From positions 1-5,524 of the forward strand of contig JAQGMQ010000894.1 of NCBI GenBank assembly GCA_028292305.1: a stretch of DNA of 5,524 nt, given 5' to 3'. Positions within the stretch are counted from its first letter, which is position 1, and every line of letters begins with the position of its first letter. Positions 1 to 5,338 of this stretch are shown piece after piece. The DNA comes from Rhodoferax sp. Lineage in GTDB: Bacteria; Pseudomonadota; Gammaproteobacteria; Burkholderiales; Burkholderiaceae_C. The notes beneath the pieces were generated by a model that was given only the letters and a program-made list of their open reading frames with translations, did not search any database and was not told the DNA's origin. The translations under genes were made by a program, and so were the position numbers.

Positions 1-2
1 CA

Positions 3-893
3 CGGGAAAAAAAGACATTTGATTGGTGGCTAAAACTCTATGCTTCAAGATTATTCCGTCTTGCTCCCCTTTATATTTTCATGCTTCTTACCTTGGTATT
101 TTTGGTCGCCATGGAGAGCAATTGGAACTTGAAAGTTCCATTAAGCCAGGCTACAAGATCAATTTTGACTTGGCTTGCGTTTACTATCGGCGGGCAACCA
201 GACATTAATAAACTACCTGGGACGAGTATTATAGTTGCAAGGGTTCCCTGGTCGCTGGTCTACGAGCTCATTTTCTACTCGTCACTTCCGATCATAGCGT
301 TCACCCTAAAGATCCCAAAAATATTAAATTACAGCCTTCTTACTCTCGCTTTGACGTATTTCATATACACAAAGAAATATTTCTATCTTTCATTTTGCGG
401 CGGAATTTCCGCGGCATTGATGTTCGACGCGCCAGCGTTAAAATATTTTGCGAAAACCCCTGTAGCTTCTTGCAGCATCATCGCTTTGATTGCGTTGCTG
501 ATCTTTAAATTTCCGGACGCTTACAAACCAATTCCAATACTGCTAATTGGCTTAATATTTCTGCTTATCACTGCCGGCAATAGTCTGTTTGGAATTCTTA
601 CAAGCCGCCTATCCAGGATTTTTGGCGAGATGGCTTACAGCATTTATTTGATTCACGGACTATTGCTATTCATCGCATTCGGTGTAATGGATATTCCGTC
701 AGCGCATCAAGACGTCCTGACGCATTGGCAAGTTGTCTGGTGCATTTCACCGTTTTTGATCGGAGTGAGCTATCTCACCCATGCCTGGATCGAAAAACCA
801 CCTATGGATTGGTATCGCACGATCTTCAAGCATGCGGCCAACAAAGGCGATAGCCCCCTGGTTCCACTTGGCGCGGCCAAGGGCGCCAATTGA
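3..893 (+). CDS. Acyltransferase 3 (OafA/OatA-type) membrane protein, 5'-truncated by window edge
   Basis: The frame is open to the left edge, so the start codon lies outside and the internal ATG at 81 is not the true start; about 296 residues are visible. Family signatures can be read in order. RLFRLAPLYIF lies near the left edge, matching the Arg-rich end of the second helix. VPWSLVYELIFYSSLPI matches the conserved WSL..E..FY block. Several hydrophobic segments follow, and EMAYSIYLIHGLLLF then IEKPPMDW matches the family's SYslYLiHg...E+P ending. Such proteins are multi-pass inner-membrane enzymes that move acetyl or other acyl groups onto surface polysaccharides such as O-antigen. The conserved N-terminal His lies outside the window. 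Two sampled blocks are 35-37% G+C, far below the genes downstream, which suggests transfer. The acceptor sugar is unknown. Confidence 0.88.
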   Translation, partial: REKKTFDWWLKLYASRLFRLAPLYIFMLLTLVFLVAMESNWNLKVPLSQATRSILTWLAFTIGGQPDINKLPGTSIIVARVPWSLVYELIFYSSLPIIAFTLKIPKILNYSLLTLALTYFIYTKKYFYLSFCGGISAALMFDAPALKYFAKTPVASCSIIALIALLIFKFPDAYKPIPILLIGLIFLLITAGNSLFGILTSRLSRIFGEMAYSIYLIHGLLLFIAFGVMDIPSAHQDVLTHWQVVWCISPFLIGVSYLTHAWIEKPPMDWYRTIFKHAANKGDSPLVPLGAAKGAN

Positions 894-1022
894 GCAACTG
901 CCAAAGTCCGAATCGACCACCGCGACGACGGAGCGTGGGTGTGCACGCCATTGCTCCCAGCCCCTTCCCAATGCCAAAAAGTCGACGCAAACGAACCCCA
1001 CAGGCCTTCCTGCTACCCGAGT

Positions 1023-1041
1023 TCACAATCACGTCACAATC
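1023..1041. repeat. Direct repeat TCACAATC x2, 11-bp period
   Basis: TCACAATC occurs at 1023-1030 and again at 1034-1041, identical over 8 bases and offset by 11 bp, about one helical turn. Winged-helix response regulators of the OmpR/PhoB family commonly bind direct repeats of this period. The site lies about 150 bp upstream of the secreted pilin-like gene, so it may be a regulator site for that gene. The repeat is seen directly; the binding role is inferred. Confidence 0.4.
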
Positions 1042-1057
1042 TTTCAGCCTCCACCCT

Positions 1058-1082
1058 CAAGAATCAACTGTCCTGATTCTTG
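1058..1082. repeat. Inverted repeat, 9-bp perfect arms, 7-nt centre
   Basis: CAAGAATCA (1058-1066) is the exact reverse complement of TGATTCTTG (1074-1082), separated by ACTGTCC. No T-tract follows on either strand, so a standard intrinsic terminator is unlikely. It starts 16 bp downstream of the direct repeat and about 109 bp before the ATG at 1191. It could be a dimeric-regulator operator or an mRNA leader hairpin. Confidence 0.45.
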
Positions 1083-1190
1083 CGGGCTCTCTGCCACCCA
1101 AAGCAGCCGAACCTCGCCAGAACCAACCCGTCCGGCGCCGCGCCAAAAGTGCTGCCCGCCCTGTCTCCACACAACGCCCCAACCACAGGC

Positions 1191-1769
1191 ATGAGCATTC
1201 GCAAACATCTGGGCGCCGTCGCATGCGCGGTGGCGCTCGTCCTTCACAGCCGTGCGCCGATGGCGGCGGGCAACATGGGCGGCACGCTGCAGGCGAGCAT
1301 GGTGCTCACGGCCAGTTGCGCCGTCAGCGGTGCGGCGGGCGCGGGCACGTCGGGCGTCAGTTTCGGCACGCTTGATTTCGGCTCGCAGCCGAGCACTTTC
1401 AGCGGCGTGCTGGTGGCCAACCCCACCGGGGGCGCGGGCGGCGCGGGCGCGACCGAGATCGCCTGTTCGCCGGACGTGGCGGCGGTGGCCGTGGCGGTGA
1501 GCGGCGGCAACAACCCGGGCCAGGGCGGCGCCATCGGCACGGGCACGCGCGCGCTGAAACACGGCACCAGTTACCTGCCCTATGAGGTCTACAGCGACGC
1601 GGCGCTGGCTACGGCCTTCCCCACCGCGGCGACGCCGGTTGGCGTGGTGCTGCCCGGCACCGGCGCGCCGATTGCGTTGCCGGTGTTCGGCCGCATCAAC
1701 AAGACCAACGCCAGCGCCATGCCGGCTGGCACCTATGCCGATGTGCTGCAGGTCACGATTTCCTGGTGA
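1191..1769 (+). CDS. Spore coat protein U (SCPU) domain protein, Csu-type pilin-like, secreted
   Basis: This 192-residue protein is probably exported. The ATG at 1191 gives a classic signal peptide: basic MSIRKH, hydrophobic LGAVACAVALVL, then a likely cleavage near APMAAG (residues 22-27). I prefer it to a TTG at 1080, which would add an unlike-signal Pro/Arg-rich leader. SCPU hallmarks are visible. Cys43 (TASC) and Cys92 (IACS) form the expected disulfide pair. LDFGS is at 61-65, LPYEVYSD at 129-136, VFGRI at 166-170, and the ending AGTYADVLQVTISW resembles the family's GtYtD.l.vt. terminal strand. Family members are subunits of chaperone-usher Csu-type pili or related secreted surface proteins. 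No chaperone, usher or adhesin gene adjoins it, so it is an orphan in this window. A Gly/Ala-rich stretch (79-87) is unusual. Only a weak AGG precedes the start. Confidence 0.8.
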   Translation: MSIRKHLGAVACAVALVLHSRAPMAAGNMGGTLQASMVLTASCAVSGAAGAGTSGVSFGTLDFGSQPSTFSGVLVANPTGGAGGAGATEIACSPDVAAVAVAVSGGNNPGQGGAIGTGTRALKHGTSYLPYEVYSDAALATAFPTAATPVGVVLPGTGAPIALPVFGRINKTNASAMPAGTYADVLQVTISW

Positions 1770-1790
1770 TCCCCCGGCTGCAGTCGCCCA

Positions 1791-1819
1791 GGCCGGCAGC
1801 GTAAACAATCTTGCCGGCC
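1791..1819. repeat. Inverted repeat GGCCGGCA/TGCCGGCC after the SCPU gene
   Basis: GGCCGGCA (1791-1798) and TGCCGGCC (1812-1819) are perfect 8-bp arms around a 13-nt loop, starting 22 bp after the SCPU stop codon. The placement suits a transcript-end hairpin. The following bases (GTCACGTTTCTTG) give only a short T-run, so terminator activity is doubtful. Confidence 0.35.
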
Positions 1820-1913
1820 GTCACGTTTCTTGCCGGAAAGACTTCGTACGGATCACTGCATATTTGGCTAACACCCCGTAAATTCACGCGTTAAGAGCCT
1901 TTCGCGCCGGCAA

Positions 1914-1934
1914 AAGGCGCCAAAACGGCGTTTT
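1914..1934. terminator. Possible hairpin terminator with A/T flanks (weak)
   Basis: CGCC (1918-1921) pairs with GGCG (1927-1930) around AAAAC. Two G-T wobbles and two A-T pairs extend the stem, and it is flanked by AAAA and TTTT, so it could act in either direction. The same bases also read as the palindrome AAAACG-G-CGTTTT (1922-1934). A third option is GCCTTT (1897-1902) with AAAGGC (1913-1918). It separates the SCPU gene from the downstream operon. The stem is short and the T-run is only four bases. Confidence 0.3.
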
Positions 1935-1957
1935 CCATCTGCACCTGGTCATGGCAC

Positions 1958-1974
1958 ACCTATTGCAAATAGGT
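1958..1974. promoter_or_regulatory. Candidate operator, 17-bp palindrome before the thioesterase start
   Basis: ACCTATT (1958-1964) and AATAGGT (1968-1974) are perfect 7-bp inverted arms around GCA. The palindrome ends 4 bp before the ATG at 1979 and contains the only Shine-Dalgarno-like bases (AGG, 1971-1973). Its length and symmetry fit dimeric repressors of the MarR or TetR kind, which often control acyl-CoA and aromatic-acid catabolism. It heads the probable operon. I could not assign a convincing -35/-10 pair around it. Confidence 0.5.
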
Positions 1975-1978
1975 TGGC

Positions 1979-2410
1979 ATGACCACCCCGCCAAGCCCTC
2001 TCCAACCCGGTGCCAAAGCCACCGTGACCCAAGCCGTCGGTGAGCCGCAGCTCGCCGCGGCTTTCGCCGTCGACGCCGACGAAACCTATCCCCGGGTACT
2101 GGCCACGCCGGCCATGGTGGCGCTGCTGGAGCGCGCCTGCGCCCGGCTGCTGGCGCCGTTGCTCGGGCCTGACCAACTGAGCGTGGGCGCGGCCGTCGAC
2201 GTGACTCACCTCGCGCCCACCGCGCTGCACGAGGTCGTGACTGCCGAAGCCATCTTCCGCAGCCAAGCGGGTCCGCTGTATTGGTTCGACGTGACCGTGC
2301 GCGACGCCGCGGGCCTGGTCGGCCAGGGCCGGCATGCGCGCGCCATCGTCAGCGCCACCATGGTCGCCGTCAAGGCCGAAGCGCGCCGCCACAGCCCGGC
2401 CACGGCCTGA
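1979..2410 (+). CDS. FlK-like hotdog-fold acyl-CoA thioesterase
   Basis: This 143-residue protein is close in length to fluoroacetyl-CoA thioesterase FlK (139 aa) and carries its pattern. PGAKATVTQAV lies at 10-20, LATPAMVALLERA at 41-53, SVGAAVDVTHLAPT at 68-81 and GQGRHARAIV at 115-124. Thr43, Glu51 and His77 sit one residue beyond the FlK catalytic residues Thr42, Glu50 and His76. Gly70 and Arg121 likewise track FlK Gly69 and Arg120. Such enzymes hydrolyse acyl-CoA to free acid and CoA in the cytoplasm, and FlK itself removes toxic fluoroacetyl-CoA. The natural substrate here is unknown and may be a non-fluorinated acyl-CoA. The ATG at 1979 fits the family N-terminus, but its SD is weak and overlaps the palindrome. 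It is the first gene of the set, 27 bp before the ligase gene. Confidence 0.8.
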   Translation: MTTPPSPLQPGAKATVTQAVGEPQLAAAFAVDADETYPRVLATPAMVALLERACARLLAPLLGPDQLSVGAAVDVTHLAPTALHEVVTAEAIFRSQAGPLYWFDVTVRDAAGLVGQGRHARAIVSATMVAVKAEARRHSPATA

Positions 2411-2437
2411 TCCCTGCCCTTCAAAACAGCCTGCTCC

Positions 2438-3778
2438 ATGACGACCTCAACCCCCTTCCCCGCACTTTTCGACGCCGAGTTCGAAACCCTTGCCGCGGCG
2501 CAGATCCGCCAGCACCAGGAAAGCCTCTGGGCCGCGCAATGGCGCTATCTGGGCCAGCACTCCACTTTCTACCAAACCATGTTCGGCGAGCGGCTCTCGG
2601 GCGCGCCGAGCCTCGACGCGATCCAGGACCTGCCCTTCACCGAAAAAGACCACCTGCGCATCAGCCAGGAGGCGTCCTACCCGATGGGCGACTACGTGGC
2701 CTGCGCCGAGGCCGACGTGGCCCGGCTGCACCGCACCTCGGGCACCACCGGCCGCCCGCTGATCCTGGCCAACTCGCGGCGCGACGCACTCGACGTAGCC
2801 CATGTCGGCGCGCGTTCGATGTGGGCCGCCGGCCTGCGCCCCAGCGACCGCGCGGTGCATTGCCTCAACTACTGCATGTGGACCGGCGGCTTCACCGACC
2901 ACACCATCCTGGAGGCCACCGGCGCCGCCGTGCTGCCCTACGGCACGGGCCAGACGCGCCAGCTGATCGAATCGATCCAGAGCCTGGGCATCACCGCGAT
3001 CTCGTGCACGCCGTCGTATCCGGCGCTGCTCGAAGACGTCTTGCGCCAGCAGTTCCCCGGATTGAAGCCGCGCGACCTTGGCCTGCGGCTCGGGCTTTTC
3101 GGCGGCGAGGCCGGGCTCGACAACCTCGACTTCCGCGCGCAGATGGAAGACAAGTGGGGCTTCAAGGTGCGCAACGCCAACTTCGGCCTCTCCGAGGTGC
3201 TGAGCATCGTCGGCGGCCAGACCGACTGGACCAACGACCTGCTGTTCCACGGCGCCGACGTGGTGTTCCTCGAGATCATCGACCCGGTGACGCTGCAGCG
3301 GCTGAAGATCGAAGACGGCGCCCGCGGCGAAATGGTCTGCACCCACTTGCGCAAGCAGTGCCAGCCGCTGGTGCGCTACCGCACGCGCGACGTGATCACC
3401 GTGACCGGCACCGACCCCGGCCCCGACGGCCGCACCGCCTGGCGCTTCCGTGTGAGCGGCCGCACCGACGACATGTTCAATGTGCGTGGCATCAACGTGT
3501 TTCCGAGTGCGGTGCGCGCCGGCATCGAGGCGCACCCCGCCTTGTGTTCGGGCCAGTTCCGCATCGTGCTCGACGGCCCGGGCCCCTACGACCGCGTGGA
3601 CGTGCGGGCCGAGGCCGCCGAAGGCCTGGCGCCCGAAGCCTGGCCCGCCGCGGCGGAAACGCTGGCCCGCGCGGTGCGCGAACGCATCGGCGCCACGGCG
3701 CGGGTCGAGATGCTGCCGTTCAAGCATTTCCCGCGTACCGATGGCAAAACCCAATGGGTCGAGAAAGTGAATGGCTAA
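2438..3778 (+). CDS. PaaK-family acyl/aryl-CoA ligase (phenylacetate-CoA ligase-like)
   Basis: The 446-residue cytoplasmic protein is a typical length for PaaK and belongs to the ANL adenylating superfamily. It would turn a carboxylic acid, ATP and CoA into an acyl-CoA, AMP and pyrophosphate. Motifs in order: HRTSGTTGRP at 98-107 (phosphate-binding loop), MWTGGFTD at 147-154, TPSYPALLE at 191-199, FGGEAG at 221-226, NFGLSE at 248-253, RYRTRDV at 313-319, RTDDMFNVRGINVFPS at 342-357 (hinge and start of the C-terminal domain), and PRTDGKTQWVEKV near the end with likely catalytic Lys437. These match PaaK closely, but the acid cannot be read from sequence: aryl-acetic, benzoic and other acids are all possible. 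No phenylacetyl-CoA epoxidase genes (paaABCDE) adjoin it, so classical phenylacetate breakdown is not shown. No good SD precedes the ATG; the spacing suggests co-translation with the thioesterase gene. Confidence 0.88.
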   Translation: MTTSTPFPALFDAEFETLAAAQIRQHQESLWAAQWRYLGQHSTFYQTMFGERLSGAPSLDAIQDLPFTEKDHLRISQEASYPMGDYVACAEADVARLHRTSGTTGRPLILANSRRDALDVAHVGARSMWAAGLRPSDRAVHCLNYCMWTGGFTDHTILEATGAAVLPYGTGQTRQLIESIQSLGITAISCTPSYPALLEDVLRQQFPGLKPRDLGLRLGLFGGEAGLDNLDFRAQMEDKWGFKVRNANFGLSEVLSIVGGQTDWTNDLLFHGADVVFLEIIDPVTLQRLKIEDGARGEMVCTHLRKQCQPLVRYRTRDVITVTGTDPGPDGRTAWRFRVSGRTDDMFNVRGINVFPSAVRAGIEAHPALCSGQFRIVLDGPGPYDRVDVRAEAAEGLAPEAWPAAAETLARAVRERIGATARVEMLPFKHFPRTDGKTQWVEKVNG

Positions 3779-3792
3779 CGTGAATGGATAAA
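3767..3792 (+). repeat. Imperfect 13-bp tandem duplication at the ligase/hydratase junction
   Basis: GTGAATGGCTAAC (3767-3779) is followed directly by GTGAATGGATAAA (3780-3792), matching at 11 of 13 positions. The first copy encodes the last residues and stop of the ligase (V-N-G-stop). The second, shifted one frame, supplies the ATG at 3784 and the first codons of the hydratase. A small duplication may have created this start or set the spacing between the two genes. Confidence 0.6.
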
Positions 3793-4551
3793 CAAATGCA
3801 ATACGTGAACATCGAACACCATGGCGCGGTCTGCCATGTCATTCTCAACCGGCCGGAACGCCTGAACGCCATCAGCGGCGTGCTGCTCGACGACCTGCAC
3901 GAAGCGCTGCGGCTGGCCCAGTCGTCCGAGGCCACCCGCGCCATCGTGCTCAGCGGCAACGGCCGGGCCTTTTGCGCGGGCGACGACCTGAAGGAGTTCG
4001 GCGACCAGACGAAGAGCCCCGAGTCCATCGTGCAGCACATCGACCGCATCCAGCAGGTCACGCGCGACCTGATGTTCGGCGCCAAGCCGGTCATCGGCGC
4101 GGTGCATGGCTTCGCGGTGGGCGGCGGCTTCGAGTGGCTGCTGAACTGCGACCTGGTGGTGGCGGCCGAAGACCTGGTGTGCTTCTTTCCCGAAATGGAC
4201 TGGGGCCAGTTCGTCACCGGCGGCGTCACGCACTTGCTGCCCCAGGCCGTGGGTTACCAGAAGGCCATGGAACTCTGGTTGCTGGGCGAACGCCAGAGCG
4301 CCGCTGACCTGAAGGCGCTGGGCATCGTCAACCGCGTCGTGGCCAAAGACGCGCTGCTGCCGCGCGCCTTCGAGCTGGCCGAAGTGGTGGCCTCCAAATC
4401 GGCCTTCAGCGTGGGCCGGCTCAAGCGCCTCGTGACGACCCAGCTCAACCCGCAGCTGGCCGCATCGCTCGAGCTTGAGAAGGATGCCACCGTGGCGGCG
4501 TTCGGCCGCCCCGAGGCCGCCGAGCGCGTGCAGAAATTCAACAACCGATGA
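3784..4551 (+). CDS. Enoyl-CoA hydratase/isomerase (crotonase family)
   Basis: This 255-residue protein has the standard single-domain crotonase length. RAFCAGDDLKEF (61-72) carries the first oxyanion-hole residue (Ala65), and GAVHGFAVGGGFE (105-117) carries the second (Gly114). Glu117 and Glu137 (in FPEMDWG) are 20 residues apart, as are the catalytic Glu144 and Glu164 of rat mitochondrial hydratase. Water addition across a 2-enoyl-CoA double bond is therefore plausible, rather than a hydratase-dead relative. RPERLNAIS (23-31) is the usual N-terminal signature. An alternative start is the ATG at 3796 (Met5), which has a GGA eight bases upstream; both fit the family. It lies 5 bp after the ligase gene, so it probably acts on the CoA ester made by that ligase or on a product of it. 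The exact substrate is unknown. Confidence 0.88.
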   Translation: MDKQMQYVNIEHHGAVCHVILNRPERLNAISGVLLDDLHEALRLAQSSEATRAIVLSGNGRAFCAGDDLKEFGDQTKSPESIVQHIDRIQQVTRDLMFGAKPVIGAVHGFAVGGGFEWLLNCDLVVAAEDLVCFFPEMDWGQFVTGGVTHLLPQAVGYQKAMELWLLGERQSAADLKALGIVNRVVAKDALLPRAFELAEVVASKSAFSVGRLKRLVTTQLNPQLAASLELEKDATVAAFGRPEAAERVQKFNNR

Positions 4552-4561
4552 CACCCCCGAC

Positions 4562-4566
4562 AAGGA
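4562..4566 (+). promoter_or_regulatory. Shine-Dalgarno AAGGA that decides the HAD gene start
   Basis: AAGGA ends 5 bases before the ATG at 4572, near-ideal spacing. The earlier in-frame ATG at 4548 overlaps the hydratase stop as ATGA but has no such site. I therefore place the start at 4572, although translational coupling from 4548 remains possible. Confidence 0.6.
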
Positions 4567-4571
4567 CCGCC

Positions 4572-5267
4572 ATGCAGCCCATCAAGGCCATCACATTCGA
4601 TTATTTCGGCACCCTGGTGGACGTGGACCAGGGCGGCATCAAGGGCATGGCCGCGGTGCTGAAGCTGGCCGGCATCGCAACCCGCCAGAGCGCCACCGCG
4701 CTGTACCTCGACTGGGACATGCGCAACGTGCAGACCTACCGCGGCGGCAAGTTCCGCAAGTACCGTGAGGTGAGCACCATCGCCCTGGCGGCCTGCCTCG
4801 AGGCACTCGAGCCCGGCGTGACGCGGCGCGTGGCCATCGACCCATTGGCCGATGTCTTCCTCGGCCATCTGGTGGAAGACTCGCCGCCGCACGCCGACGC
4901 CGTGGTCGCGCTCGAATGGATGTCGCAGGCCTATCCGCTGATGCCCATCACCAACATGGACAGCGACCTCTGGCAGCGCAGCCAGCTGGTGGACTATTTC
5001 GAACACGTGACCACGGCCGAAATGGCCCGCGCCTACAAGCCGTCGGAGGCGATCTTCAAGCTGGCCATCGACCGGCTGGCCGTGGCGCCCGAACACATCC
5101 TGCACTGCTCGCTGGCCTCGTGGGCCGACATCGACGGCGCCAAGCCGCTCGGCATGAACGTGGCCTGGATCAACCGCGGCGCCGAAACCCTGAGCCCGTG
5201 GCAGCCGCGGCCCGACTTCGAGCTGCCCACCCTGGACGGCGTGCGCGCCCTGCTGGCCACCGGCTGA
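4572..5267 (+). CDS. HAD-superfamily hydrolase, haloacid-dehalogenase-like (type II/subclass IA)
   Basis: The protein has 231 residues, close to L-2-haloacid dehalogenases (about 220-230). Motif I is ITFDYFGTLVD (7-17) with nucleophile Asp10. The usual phosphatase acid/base Asp two residues on is Phe12, an aromatic residue as in dehalogenases (D-x-Y-G-T). Motif II is PITNMD (125-130) with Thr127 and Asn128, motif III is Lys156 in YKPSEAIFK, and motif IV is Asp186 in SWADIDGAK followed by VAWINRG, very like the dehalogenase CWINR end. Dehalogenases use Asp to displace halide from a 2-haloacid. However, the Ser/Asn pair before motif IV (Ser175 and Asn177 in Pseudomonas L-DEX) aligns with Leu181 and Ser183, so true dehalogenation is uncertain. 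It could be another C-X or phosphate hydrolase. It directly follows the hydratase gene and probably shares its transcript. Confidence 0.82.
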   Translation: MQPIKAITFDYFGTLVDVDQGGIKGMAAVLKLAGIATRQSATALYLDWDMRNVQTYRGGKFRKYREVSTIALAACLEALEPGVTRRVAIDPLADVFLGHLVEDSPPHADAVVALEWMSQAYPLMPITNMDSDLWQRSQLVDYFEHVTTAEMARAYKPSEAIFKLAIDRLAVAPEHILHCSLASWADIDGAKPLGMNVAWINRGAETLSPWQPRPDFELPTLDGVRALLATG

Positions 5268-5272
5268 CGACG

Positions 5273-5312
5273 CCTCTTTCCGTTCCTCCCTTCCCTCTCT
5301 TCTCTTCCCTTC
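5273..5312 (+). promoter_or_regulatory. Polypyrimidine tract in the leader of the binding-protein gene
   Basis: Thirty-nine of 40 bases on the + strand are C or T, including an unbroken 30-base run from 5283 to 5312 that contains the mirror repeat CTCCCTTCCCTC (5286-5297). It fills most of the 71-bp gap between the HAD gene and the next start. A C-rich, G-poor unstructured transcript is the kind of site Rho or ribosomal protein S1 can bind, so it might tune expression between operon segments. No such role is shown. Confidence 0.35.
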
Positions 5313-5338
5313 AACCCGACCAGCGAAAGCCAACCACC

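Larger units (their letters stand above)
894..1190. other. Intergenic region before the SCPU gene
   Basis: This 297-bp stretch has intermediate base composition, between the AT-rich gene on its left and the GC-rich genes on its right. I see no convincing coding region in it: the open frames give Arg/Pro/Ser-rich, low-complexity translations. It holds the direct repeat at 1023-1041 and the inverted repeat at 1058-1082. A C-rich, G-poor leader then runs to the pilin-like gene. No clear sigma-70 promoter and no hairpin with a T-tract was found behind the acyltransferase gene. Confidence 0.5.

Noticed and set aside
81..83. ATG at 81 as the acyltransferase start
   Set aside because: The frame stays open upstream to the window edge and encodes family-typical residues (RLFRLAPLYIF), so the gene begins outside.
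1080..1190. N-terminal extension of the SCPU protein from a TTG at 1080
   Set aside because: The added residues are Pro/Lys/Asn-rich and would bury a well-formed signal peptide that begins at the ATG at 1191.
781..1375. Small overlapping + strand frames between the acyltransferase and SCPU genes
   Set aside because: Pro/Arg/Ser-rich translations, no ribosome-binding site, no domain, and overlap with better-supported genes.
1044..1808. Minus-strand open frame (254 codons) opposite the SCPU gene
   Set aside because: The Arg/Ala/His-rich translation without motifs is a shadow of GC-rich codons in the SCPU gene.
2447..3754. Long minus-strand open frame (435 codons) opposite the ligase gene
   Set aside because: The translation is His/Ala/Arg-rich with no family motif. 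It mirrors high-GC codon bias of the PaaK-like gene, which has clear motifs on the + strand.
2281..3783. 500-codon + strand frame overlapping thioesterase and ligase
   Set aside because: It is an alternative frame with extreme Arg/Pro content and no motif. The ligase frame carries all PaaK signatures.
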